Assembly: GCF_047468865.1 (NCBI RefSeq)
Contig: NZ_JBLGTV010000008.1
Location: 62,001 to 126,000, forward strand
DNA: 64,000 nucleotides
DNA from: Castellaniella hirudinis_A
GTDB lineage: Bacteria; Pseudomonadota; Gammaproteobacteria; Burkholderiales; Burkholderiaceae_B
Direction: 5' to 3'
A program made the position numbers and the translations under genes. The first letter of the stretch is position 1. Each line of letters opens with the position of its first letter. The notes beneath the pieces were generated by a model. It did no database searches, was not told the origin of the DNA, and was given only the letters and a program-made list of their open reading frames with translations. Of the stretch, positions 34,213-42,952 are shown in pieces.

Positions 34213-34515
34213 TCATCTACCTAGCTCGCTGATAAATACCAGCACCTCGGCCTGCATAGTCCTTGTCAGCCTGTGGTACTTGACCAGCAGCAATGCCTCA
34301 TCGTCAGTCACGGCATAGAAGAAAGAAGGAGGCACGTCCAGCACTTCGGCAATCCGACTGATAGTCCCGAAGTCGGGGACGTGTTTTCCCCTCTCATACT
34401 GGTTCATCCTAGCACTGGCTGACATTTCATCGATCCCTGCCAGAACTCCCAGCTTTTCCTGAGATAACGCTGCTTCCTTTCGTGCCTCCCTGAGGCGCCT
34501 TCCCACAAGACCCAT
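34213..34515 (-). CDS. XRE-family transcriptional repressor
   Basis: The product is 100 residues. The HTH is RRLREARKEAALSQEKLGVLAGIDEMSASARMNQYERGKHVPDFGTISRIAEVLDVPPSFFYA (residues 6-68), in the lambda Cro/CI class. The short tail (EALLLVKYHRLTRTMQAEVLVFISELGR) probably serves dimerisation. Two dyads directly upstream of its start look like its operators. It could control the leading or accessory genes; no toxin partner is visible. Confidence 0.82.
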   Translation of the reverse strand: MGLVGRRLREARKEAALSQEKLGVLAGIDEMSASARMNQYERGKHVPDFGTISRIAEVLDVPPSFFYAVTDDEALLLVKYHRLTRTMQAEVLVFISELGR

Positions 34516-34532
34516 ATCCCACCCCTCAAAAA

Positions 34533-34580
34533 CTAAGATGTTCTTAGTGTTTAAATTCGTTTACACTAAGGATTCCTTAG
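34533..34580. promoter_or_regulatory. Two operator dyads upstream of the XRE gene
   Basis: The imperfect palindrome ctaagatgttcttag (34533-34547) and the perfect one ctaaggattccttag (34566-34580) have the same arms (ctaag/cttag). Their centres are 33 bp apart, about three helical turns. They flank the likely divergent promoter region. Confidence 0.65.
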
Positions 34581-34582
34581 CC

Positions 34583-34687
34583 ATGAGTGCAAAGCATTCA
34601 TCCAGGATCCCCCCGAAAGGCAACCTGACCAGAAAGGGATATTTGGGCAGCTTAACTGCAGGGGGAGACGGCAAACACGATGACTAG
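34583..34687 (+). CDS. Possible 34-residue protein divergent from the XRE gene
   Basis: An ATG directly after the second dyad opens a frame of 34 codons (MSAKHSSRIPPKGNLTRKGY followed by LGSLTAGGDGKHDD). No known family and no strong ribosome-binding site are visible. The position next to the operators is the only support. Confidence 0.28.
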   Translation: MSAKHSSRIPPKGNLTRKGYLGSLTAGGDGKHDD

Positions 34688-34924
34688 GCGTCGGGAGCTT
34701 ATTACTGACCCTGTTGAGCATACACAGACCCGGCACCTAATAATGCCAAGACATCAGCCAAGATTTTCTGGCTAATACTTACTGCAAGCGCCAGTGATTG
34801 TAAAAGCGCATTCACTTATCAAGCACGCGCCTAGCACACTGAAAAGATTCAAAGCGATGCTCATGGAAAAATTGCTCTTTTCAACGCCCAAATGACGGTT
34901 CAGCCACAACAACGGAGAACACCA

Positions 34925-35143
34925 ATGTCAAAATATCTTGGTCCCAAAGAAGAGCGTCAGCGTCTCTGTCTTCAACTTCTCCTACATGCAGCTCTCCACG
35001 ACTTGGAGATCCCACTCAACGAAAAGACGGTCTTCGAACTATGTACCGAGCTGAATCTCTCTGGCGTCACGCACGAGAAGCGCGTGCAGTTACTCCTGAG
35101 AGAAGCTACCAGACTAATCGTTGAAGGCAGAAGAAAACTCTGA
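34925..35143 (+). CDS. Small hypothetical protein
   Basis: The product is 72 residues (MSKYLGPKEERQRLCLQLLL and then HAALHDLEIPLNEKTVFELC up to RRKL), helical and charged. GGAGAACACC lies just before the chosen ATG; a start at 34892 would add 11 residues. It is convergent with the methylase gene and not recognisable as a known family. Confidence 0.5.
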   Translation: MSKYLGPKEERQRLCLQLLLHAALHDLEIPLNEKTVFELCTELNLSGVTHEKRVQLLLREATRLIVEGRRKL

Positions 35144-35192
35144 AGCCCCGATTTTGCCCAACCAGCCTCGCCTCCTACAGAGCGCTTCTTCG

Positions 35193-36107
35193 TTAGTAGG
35201 TCAAAAGCAGACGATCCTCGACATAGTGCCCCTCTGCTGTTTGATCCTTCAGCTGATAGCGTTTCAACATTGAAGAGCCCAGGCGCACCATCACCTGGCG
35301 CTCAAACAGACCCTCAATAGTTGGCAATTCGACCGTTTTTCCGCCAGACTTTTTTGTACCGTCGATGCTCAGCGCCACATATACGCCGCGTTTCTTACAG
35401 TCAGCAATGGACTCAAGAAGGCGCGGGTAGCTGAAACCTTGAGCTCCATAAAGGATTGCTTGACTGTCGACATACGGTGGGTCCAGGTAGACCATATCCC
35501 CTGCTTTGGCCTGCTTCATCGTCTCAGCGAAGTCAGCGTGCTGGAAACGAGCGCTCCGCGTACGGGCAGCCCAAATGCGTGCACGGTCGGCAAAGTTTTC
35601 TGGAGGCATGGGCTTATGAGGGCCGCAGGGCGTAGACATGTAACCATCGCTTTTGCGAAAGCGCACTACTCCACCGTAGCATACGCGCGAAAGAAACAAT
35701 AAGTCGGCACCGTTGGCACCGGCATTGTAGCTGGCTAGAACTTGGCTGTAGGCCTCTTGCTTGCCTAACTTGGCGATCAGAGCATAGCGCTCAGCGTACC
35801 ATTCAATGAGAGCATCAGTATCGTCGTGTAACTTCGTCCAAATTTCGATGAGAGGCTTAAAGGAGTCACCGGCAACTGCCTGCTTGGGCGCCAGCTTAGC
35901 CAGCACAGCTCCGCTACCGACGAAGGGCTCAAAGTAGGTGCCAAAGGACTTCGGGAAATTGTAGATAATTTCTGTAGCAAACTTTTGTTTGTTTCCAATC
36001 CACTTCAGCAATTGCCCCTTGAGCGGAGGCAGACTAGGCTGAACGCTTGCCTCTATAGTGCTGTCGAACAGCTGAGTTTGTGTATAGTTATCGGTGTGAA
36101 TAAACAT
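35193..36107 (-). CDS. Dam-family DNA adenine methyltransferase
   Basis: The product is 304 residues. Group-alpha N6-adenine methylase order is clear: LLKWIGNKQKF near residue 33, FEPFVGSGAVLAKL (motif I, F62-x-G-x-G66), then the recognition domain, then catalytic DPPY at 209-212. Such enzymes often recognise GATC, but specificity cannot be read here. I chose the ATG at 36107; an ATG at 36182 would overlap the divergent gene. The opposite gene starts 14 bp away. Base composition is AT-richer than the transfer genes. Confidence 0.88.
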   Translation of the reverse strand: MFIHTDNYTQTQLFDSTIEASVQPSLPPLKGQLLKWIGNKQKFATEIIYNFPKSFGTYFEPFVGSGAVLAKLAPKQAVAGDSFKPLIEIWTKLHDDTDALIEWYAERYALIAKLGKQEAYSQVLASYNAGANGADLLFLSRVCYGGVVRFRKSDGYMSTPCGPHKPMPPENFADRARIWAARTRSARFQHADFAETMKQAKAGDMVYLDPPYVDSQAILYGAQGFSYPRLLESIADCKKRGVYVALSIDGTKKSGGKTVELPTIEGLFERQVMVRLGSSMLKRYQLKDQTAEGHYVEDRLLLTY

Positions 36108-36120
36108 AAGGAAACAATTT

Positions 36121-37011
36121 ATGAGAGCACATCCAGCTTTCCAAGGCCAGAACAAGGCATTTTGGGCACATGTTCGCAGCATCTCGGAAGCTCAAGGTTA
36201 CACTAGACGCGGTGCCGACGCTATCAAGAAACTGGATGCAGCCGGTATTGTTGCTGCTTTTCGAAAACTAGGATTGTCCAGCACGCACCTCGTGGCCAAC
36301 GGCAAGCTGACCGAACTCGGCACCAAGCTATGTGAGTACTTCGAGTACCGAGCTAATTTGCTGGACAACTTTGTGCAGCCGAGGCTCATGGATGCCGCTC
36401 GTGCAGAGAGGGTCTACAACGAATTGAAGGCTAAGCTAAAGCCAAGGCTTGCCGCGACAATGAACAAGCAGTCGGGTGCGATGAAGAAGGTCGCCTACTT
36501 GACGGGATTGGTAAACATGATCGTGGAAGACATCGTTGGCAGTGACGGCTTCAACTCTGACCCAAGACAGCTAACGACTTTTACCAAGGACTCGATGCCG
36601 CTAAGGACATTGTCACGGCGTGTGGACGGCGCGTTTCCTAGCGTGGTCAATCCTATCGCCATTTGGGAAATCAAGGAATACTACTACACCACCACTTTTG
36701 GCAGTCGCGTAGCTGATGGCGTATATGAGACGCTTCTTGACGGCATGGAACTTGAGGAAATGCACGAGCATGAGGGTCGCCGCGTCGAGCACCTGCTCTG
36801 TCTCGACGCCCGCTATACCTGGTGGGAATGCGGCCGCAGCTACCTATGCCGTATCGTGGACATGATGAACATGAACTATGTTGACGAGGTGCTGTTCGGT
36901 TACGAGGTTGTTGAGCGACTCCCAGTACTCGTACGAGAATGGGTCGCTAGGGAGAAGGCGGAGGCTGGCTGTGCGCCCCGAAGTTGCCCCCCGCGCGCCC
37001 AAAGAACCTGA
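36121..37011 (+). CDS. Probable type II restriction endonuclease, partner of the methylase
   Basis: The product is 296 residues. A PD-(D/E)XK-like site is visible as D169 in SRRVDGAFPSVVNPIAIWEIKEYYYTTTFGSRVADGVYE, with E183-I-K185. The N-terminal 90 residues are helical and start RAHPAFQGQNKAFWAHVRSISEAQGYTRR. The preceding AAGGAAAC site overlaps the methylase start codon. The divergent methylase, the size and the E-x-K motif make a cognate restriction enzyme the best reading. There is no match to a specific REBASE-type family that I can name. Confidence 0.7.
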   Translation: MRAHPAFQGQNKAFWAHVRSISEAQGYTRRGADAIKKLDAAGIVAAFRKLGLSSTHLVANGKLTELGTKLCEYFEYRANLLDNFVQPRLMDAARAERVYNELKAKLKPRLAATMNKQSGAMKKVAYLTGLVNMIVEDIVGSDGFNSDPRQLTTFTKDSMPLRTLSRRVDGAFPSVVNPIAIWEIKEYYYTTTFGSRVADGVYETLLDGMELEEMHEHEGRRVEHLLCLDARYTWWECGRSYLCRIVDMMNMNYVDEVLFGYEVVERLPVLVREWVAREKAEAGCAPRSCPPRAQRT

Positions 37012-37087
37012 CTTGCCCTAACTACCGTGCACTCAGGCTATAAACACTAAACCGATTAATCAGGGCATCCTCTCTTCCATTCTACCT

Positions 37088-37351
37088 TCAATCCCCACCC
37101 CGTAATTCCGGCCAAATCTGCCACCAGTCATCCGGACGCAACTGCTTCCGGGTGACCTCCCCCCCCGTCACTTCCTCGATCTCCACGCAGCGGATGATCG
37201 GCACCGGGCGGGTACCTGACGCCCAACCGCTGACCACGGGCACCGGCACGCCCAGCTTCTTGGCGAGCTTGGTCATCCCACCCATCACGGCACAGGCTTC
37301 ACGGACTGGTTGAAAATCGGGCATATCCTTCCATAACCATGTCATCGACAT
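37088..37351 (-). CDS. YdaS-like helix-turn-helix protein
   Basis: The product is 87 residues. The HTH is REACAVMGGMTKLAKKLGVPVPVVSGWASGTRPVPIIRCVEIEEVTGG, the pattern of YdaS/Cro-like regulators, ending RPDDWWQIWPELRG. Starts at 37351 or 37324 (MPDFQPVREA) are both possible; an AAGGA sequence immediately before the second sits too close for ideal spacing. In other elements such proteins are repressors. No YdaT-like partner is seen. Confidence 0.72.
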   Translation of the reverse strand: MSMTWLWKDMPDFQPVREACAVMGGMTKLAKKLGVPVPVVSGWASGTRPVPIIRCVEIEEVTGGEVTRKQLRPDDWWQIWPELRGGD

Positions 37352-38224
37352 GGATTTTATTAGATAAATCAGCTATTTGGATGTGACGAAGCTTGAACGT
37401 TTTCGGCTGTTTTGTGAGGCAAAAGTTCAGCGGCCGACGGCGAAGTTGTAACAGCGGGTCAAATGACGACGCCCATACACGTGACACATCCTGAACCGAC
37501 CTGAACCAAACATTTGTCGATCCCCTCTAGGGGCGATCAAGGATTGTATGACACCCTTACAACGTCAAATAGTCACAGGCAAAAACAATTTGCCTCGATC
37601 TGGTATCACCCCCAGACGGAACGATTCGTTAAGCTCATCCATCTTCTAGTAAAACCCGGAAATGCTTGAAAAATCAATCATCTTATTGCCTATTGACAAG
37701 TATTATTCGATTGATAACAATAGACCCCATCTGCACCAGGCAGACCGGCTCTTTAACAAGCAAAAATCGATGAATACTGCGCCCTGCCCGATTACGCGGC
37801 ACGCGATTGCGCAGCAACCTGTAACGCATCGGGGTTGAAGGAAAACCGATGAAATCCACCAATCGCAGCCAGCCCCTCGCGTGGGGCGCGGATGACTGCG
37901 TGCGGCGGGGACTTCCCTTCGCAGGAAGCGCCCGGTGCATTCATCCGAATGCCCAACATCAGGGATGGCGACGTAATCCCTTGACGACAGCGAGAAAGAC
38001 CGCAGTCCCTGGCATCCAGACGAGCCGCCACCGGCGGGCCAGCGTCTGGCCCTGCCGGGGATGATCCAAGCACCCGACCCCCATCGCGGCATCTTGGCGG
38101 GTCGGCCTCCAGGGCTCCGGCGAGCCCGCTTTGGCCGATGTCCGGCACAAGGCATCGACCAAAGCACACAAATTCACCCCATCACTCAGCCTGGCACGTT
38201 CACCAGCATCAGAAGGATCGACGC
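37352..38224. other. Long intergenic region before the AlpA-like genes
   Basis: The region is 873 bp. The left half is AT-rich with a promoter-like pair TTGACA (37693-37698), 16 bp, taacaa (37715-37720) reading right. The right half (37.8-38.2 kb) is GC-rich. A 71-codon frame at 37849-38064 has a GAAGGA site but an unlikely composition (many Arg, Cys, Pro, His) and no known match. An RNA leader for the excision genes is possible. I see no tRNA. Confidence 0.4.
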
Positions 38225-38449
38225 ATGACGATGACAAGCACCTTGACCGCTCAGTTTCCCCAACCACCCACCGGCACCACCCTGCTCTATCGCATCTGCG
38301 TGGCAGAACGCAAGCTGGGCGTGTCGCGCTCCACCATCTATCGGCTGGTCAACGAAGGTCAGCTGGAACTCATCAAGATCAGCAAGCGCTCCAGCCGCAT
38401 CACGGCAGCCAGTCTGCATGCGCTCATCGAGCGCAGCAAGGCTGCCTGA
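38225..38449 (+). CDS. Helix-turn-helix excision-type protein
   Basis: The product is 74 residues with a MerR/AlpA-like winged helix: VAERKLGVSRSTIYRLVNEGQLELIKISKRSSRITAASLHALIERSKAA. AGAAGGATCG precedes the ATG at 38225. Together with the next gene and the integrase it forms the recombination module. It may be a recombination directionality factor or a regulator of it. Confidence 0.75.
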   Translation: MTMTSTLTAQFPQPPTGTTLLYRICVAERKLGVSRSTIYRLVNEGQLELIKISKRSSRITAASLHALIERSKAA

Positions 38450-38551
38450 AACAGCCCCAGACCACGCTGGCGCTGCATTCCGCCTCCGCAAAGCGCCGGC
38501 TGCAATCCCTACGCAGTCGCAGTCACCCATGCATGACAGAAGGATCGATCC

Positions 38552-38800
38552 ATGGACACACCGCCACACACTCCCGCAAACACCCGGCCACTCTTCGCCT
38601 CCAACACCCTGGTCCGCGTGCCCGATATCTGCCGCAACCCCAAGACTGGTCAGCCAGGCATTCTGCCGATCAGTCGATCCACCTGGTACGAATGGGTCAA
38701 GCAGGGGATCGCACCACCGGGTATGCGGATCGGCGGCCGCACCGTCGTGTGGCGCCTGTCCGATATTCAGGCGATGGCAAAAGCTCAGTCTGGCCGCTGA
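38552..38800 (+). CDS. AlpA-family excision regulator
   Basis: The product is 82 residues. The AlpA signature is visible in LVRVPDICRNPKTGQPGILPISRSTWYEWVKQGIAPPGMRIGGRTVVWRLSDIQAMAKA. AlpA proteins drive excision of P4-like elements. AGAAGGATCG, identical to the site before the previous gene, lies just upstream. Its 3' end overlaps the convergent integrase gene by 16 bp. Confidence 0.85.
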   Translation: MDTPPHTPANTRPLFASNTLVRVPDICRNPKTGQPGILPISRSTWYEWVKQGIAPPGMRIGGRTVVWRLSDIQAMAKAQSGR

Positions 38801-40029
38801 GCCAGCCGATCCAAATGATCCGCCAGAAACTGTAGGGCATCCCGGCGCTCCTGACCCAGCTCAGCATGGTTGTATGCGGCCTCTACCTGCCCCCTGGGGG
38901 CATGAGACAGCAGCAGCTCAACCACCTCGGACCGGAAGCCGTGCTCTCGCAGCAGCGTGGCCGCTGTGCCACGAACGCCATGCGGCGCAAATCCCTGGAC
39001 ACCAAAATCGATTCGTTTGAAAAAGTGATTCAGGCTGGCCTCGCCCATAGGGGCGATACGGCCACTGCTGGTATAGATGGTCGGAAAGACGTAATCCTGG
39101 TGGCCTGTCATGGGCTGCAATGCCTGCAGCAAGGCCACCGCCTGGCGGGGCAGATAAACCCGATGGCGTTTGCGCATCTTCATACGCTCGGCGGGGATAT
39201 CCCAGATTCCAGTCGTCAGATCGAATTCTGCCCAGTGGCTGCGGATCAACTCGCTTTTACGAACCATGGTATAGAACAGCATCTGCGCGGCCACCAGGGT
39301 CGTGAAATGAGCGCCCTGGCGCGGGATCTGTCGCCAGAGCCGACCGACCTCTGCCTCCAGCAGGTGCTTGTGGTGGGTGCGCTTGGGCACGCTGATCGCA
39401 CCACGCACCATCAGGGCCGGGTTGGAATCGGCGACCAGATTGCGGATCGCGTAGTTGTAGATGCGCTGAATGAGCGACCGCACACCTTCTGCCGTGACGG
39501 CTGTGGTGCGCAAAGGCTCCAGAACATCCAGCACCTCACGGGGTGCCACAGCGGCCAGCGGACGACCACCGATTGCAGGGAAAACATGGCTTTCCAGCCA
39601 ACGCAATTGCTGCGCTCGGTAGGCGGCAGAACGATAGAACAGGGTTTCTTCGACCCATTTCCTGGCATAGGTCTCGAACGTCAGCTGATCAGAAGGGGCA
39701 TCACCCCTGCTCCCGGGCCGACTCTGTCGGCTAGCCTTGGGGTTCTCGCCCTTCAGCACTTTGTCCATCAGTTCGGCATGGATCTGCCGGGCATCCTTCA
39801 ACGAAACCGTCGGGTAACGCCCGATGGTGATCTTGTCCCGACGGCCTTCGAAATGAAACTTGTAGCGCCAGACCTTCGTACCCGTAGGTAATACCTCCAG
39901 ATACAGCCCACCGCCATCCGTCAAGGCATAGGGTTTGTCCTTGGGTTTGGCGGCATTGATGACGACGGGGCGCAGCGCATAGGCAAAAGCACGAGACATG
40001 GGGCCATGGTCCTGAAATTTTGGGGCCAT
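38785..40029 (-). CDS. int: P4-type tyrosine integrase
   Basis: The product is 414 residues (404 if it starts at 39999). An N-terminal DUF4102 arm-binding domain (INAAKPKDKPYALTDGGGLYLEVLPTGTKVWRYKF) is followed by the core-binding and catalytic domains. The active-site set is complete: R257 (MVRKSE), H350-x-x-R353 (APHGVRG), H376 (LLSHAPRG) and Tyr386 (AAYNHAEL). The ATG at 40029 lies inside an inverted copy of the decamer repeats, suggesting that Int binding affects its own expression. It should act on the 17-bp cores. Confidence 0.93.
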   Translation of the reverse strand: MAPKFQDHGPMSRAFAYALRPVVINAAKPKDKPYALTDGGGLYLEVLPTGTKVWRYKFHFEGRRDKITIGRYPTVSLKDARQIHAELMDKVLKGENPKASRQSRPGSRGDAPSDQLTFETYARKWVEETLFYRSAAYRAQQLRWLESHVFPAIGGRPLAAVAPREVLDVLEPLRTTAVTAEGVRSLIQRIYNYAIRNLVADSNPALMVRGAISVPKRTHHKHLLEAEVGRLWRQIPRQGAHFTTLVAAQMLFYTMVRKSELIRSHWAEFDLTTGIWDIPAERMKMRKRHRVYLPRQAVALLQALQPMTGHQDYVFPTIYTSSGRIAPMGEASLNHFFKRIDFGVQGFAPHGVRGTAATLLREHGFRSEVVELLLSHAPRGQVEAAYNHAELGQERRDALQFLADHLDRLAQRPD

Positions 40030-40079
40030 GATAGCAAATATGGCCCCAAACTATGGCCCCAAACCGATGCGATGGCCCC
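40020..40079. repeat. Right-end cluster of integrase arm-type repeats
   Basis: Copies of atggccccaa are at 40040-40049 and 40053-40062, a partial one (atggcccc) at 40072-40079, and an inverted one (ttggggccat) at 40020-40029. The left end of the element has two more (4237-4258). Confidence 0.65.
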
Positions 40080-40105
40080 GGATTTAGCCATACCCCACCG
40101 GACAC

Positions 40106-40142
40106 AAAAAAGCCCCGCTCTCCTATGAAAACGGGGCCTTTC
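40106..40142 (-). terminator. Element-supplied terminator after icd
   Basis: Read on the minus strand, gccccg-(14 bases)-cggggc is followed by TTTTTT. It lies 30 bp beyond the icd stop, inside the element. It replaces the native terminator that integration moved to 4099-4135, and could also block rightward readthrough. Confidence 0.75.
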
Positions 40143-40171
40143 CAGACCTCAATGAATCAGTCGAAAACCGA

Positions 40172-41428
<1,257 letters not shown>

Positions 41429-41539
41429 GAGTGCTCCAGTGTTGCTGGGGTTGTTGTTCAAAAAGAGAGGATTTAAGTCTTATATAAGAGTTTAACGTAA
41501 AATCGGGTTCATCCAAGCACTCGATACTGTAGCACCACT

Positions 41540-41971
41540 ATGTTCAATCCATCCAAAGAACAGGCCCGGCTTTTCTTCATCGATGCCTGGCGCAAGCGCC
41601 GCGAAGGCGGCGTGCTGACGCCCCTGGAAACCATGGCGGCCGACCTGGTGGAACGCCACCCCGAATACCACGAGGATCTGCAACGGCCTGACGCCACCGA
41701 CCGCGATTATCCGGTGGAGGCAGGCCGCACCAATCCATTCCTGCATCTGTCCATGCACCTGGCCATCCAGGAGCAGCTGTCCATCGACCATCCGCCGGGC
41801 ATCCGGGCCGCCTGGACGGCCTTGATCCAGACCCGCGACGAACACGAAGCCGTCCATCTCATCATGGAGGCCCTGGGCGAAGTCGTCTGGGAGGCCCAAC
41901 GTCTGGGCAAGCCCCTGGACAACGACCATTACCTCGACCTGATCCGCCGCCACGCCAGCCGCACCCACTGA
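41540..41971 (+). CDS. DUF1841 family protein
   Basis: The product is 143 residues. MFNPSKEQARLFFIDAWRKRREGGVLTPLETMAADLVERHPEYH, FLHLSMHLAIQEQLSIDHPPGIR and HLIMEALGEVVWEAQR are characteristic of DUF1841, common in beta- and gammaproteobacteria and of unknown function. It diverges from icd and precedes the MoxR gene by 8 bp. Confidence 0.87.
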   Translation: MFNPSKEQARLFFIDAWRKRREGGVLTPLETMAADLVERHPEYHEDLQRPDATDRDYPVEAGRTNPFLHLSMHLAIQEQLSIDHPPGIRAAWTALIQTRDEHEAVHLIMEALGEVVWEAQRLGKPLDNDHYLDLIRRHASRTH

Positions 41972-41979
41972 CACACACC

Positions 41980-42837
41980 ATGACCCAGACCGCACAACCC
42001 ACCCCCCAGCGCTTCGAAGGCACCGACCAATACGTCGCCACCGACGCCTTGAAAATGGCCGTCAACGCCGCCCTGACCCTGCAGCGTCCCCTGCTGGTCA
42101 AGGGTGAACCGGGCACCGGCAAAACCCTGCTGGCCGAAGAAGTCGCCCGCGCGCTGGGCCGCCCCTTGCTGCAATGGCACATCAAATCCACCACCAAGGC
42201 CCAGCAGGGGCTGTACGAATACGACGCGGTGTCACGCCTGCGGGATTCACAGCTGGGCGAGGCCCGGGTGCACGACATCCGCCACTACATCGTGCAGGGG
42301 GTTCTGTGGCAGGCCTTCGTCGCCGACACGCCCAGCGTGGTGCTGATCGACGAAATCGACAAAGCCGATATCGAATTCCCCAACGATCTGCTGCGCGAAC
42401 TGGATCGCATGGAATTCCACGTCTATGAAACCCGCGAGACCATCCGCGCGCGCCACCGGCCCCTGATCCTGATCACGTCCAACAACGAAAAAGACCTGCC
42501 CGACGCCTTCCTGCGCCGCTGCTTTTTCCACTATATTGATTTTCCCGACCGCGCCACCCTGGCCGACATCGTGGCGGTGCATTTTCCGGCTTTGCGCCAG
42601 GATGTGCTGTCGGCGGCCCTGGATGCCTTTTTTCATTTGCGCGAAGTCCCCGGCCTGAAAAAACGCCCCTCCACCTCCGAATTCCTGGACTGGCTGCGGC
42701 TGCTGCTGGCCGAATCCATCGCGCCGCAAACCCTGAATCAGGACGCCGTCCCGCCGCTGGCCGGGGCCTTGCTGAAAAACGAGCAAGACCTGTCCCTGCT
42801 GCGCCGCCTGGCCATGCTGGGCCAACGGGGCCGCTGA
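41980..42837 (+). CDS. MoxR-type AAA+ ATPase
   Basis: The product is 285 residues. Walker A is VKGEPGTGKTLLAEEVA (about residue 40), Walker B VVLIDEIDKADIEFPNDLLRELDRM, sensor 1 LILITSNNEKDLPDAFLRRC. Such MoxR proteins work with a VWA-domain partner as metal-insertion or complex-assembly chaperones. The VWA gene follows about 115 bp later. Confidence 0.9.
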   Translation: MTQTAQPTPQRFEGTDQYVATDALKMAVNAALTLQRPLLVKGEPGTGKTLLAEEVARALGRPLLQWHIKSTTKAQQGLYEYDAVSRLRDSQLGEARVHDIRHYIVQGVLWQAFVADTPSVVLIDEIDKADIEFPNDLLRELDRMEFHVYETRETIRARHRPLILITSNNEKDLPDAFLRRCFFHYIDFPDRATLADIVAVHFPALRQDVLSAALDAFFHLREVPGLKKRPSTSEFLDWLRLLLAESIAPQTLNQDAVPPLAGALLKNEQDLSLLRRLAMLGQRGR

Positions 42838-42952
42838 ATGCAGCGCTCCCGCGTCCAGCACCGGCCGGCTTGTCCGCCGGAGGCCCGCCGCCGCGCGCAC
42901 TGCGGCCTGTGTCCGCCGGCTGGCCACCCAGCCGCTCACGCCGGGGGCCGGC

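Larger units (their letters stand above)
34516..34924. other. Gap between XRE gene and small rightward gene
   Basis: Beyond the operator dyads and the possible 34-codon ORF, the remaining 240 bp are AT-rich. They contain a short dyad near 34756-34773 (agccaagattttctggct). I see no RNA gene or further coding sequence. Confidence 0.4.

Noticed and set aside
37849..38064. 71-codon ORF with a fair ribosome-binding site
   Set aside because: Composition rich in Arg, Pro, Cys and His resembles a non-coding GC-rich frame; kept only as a note in the gap description.
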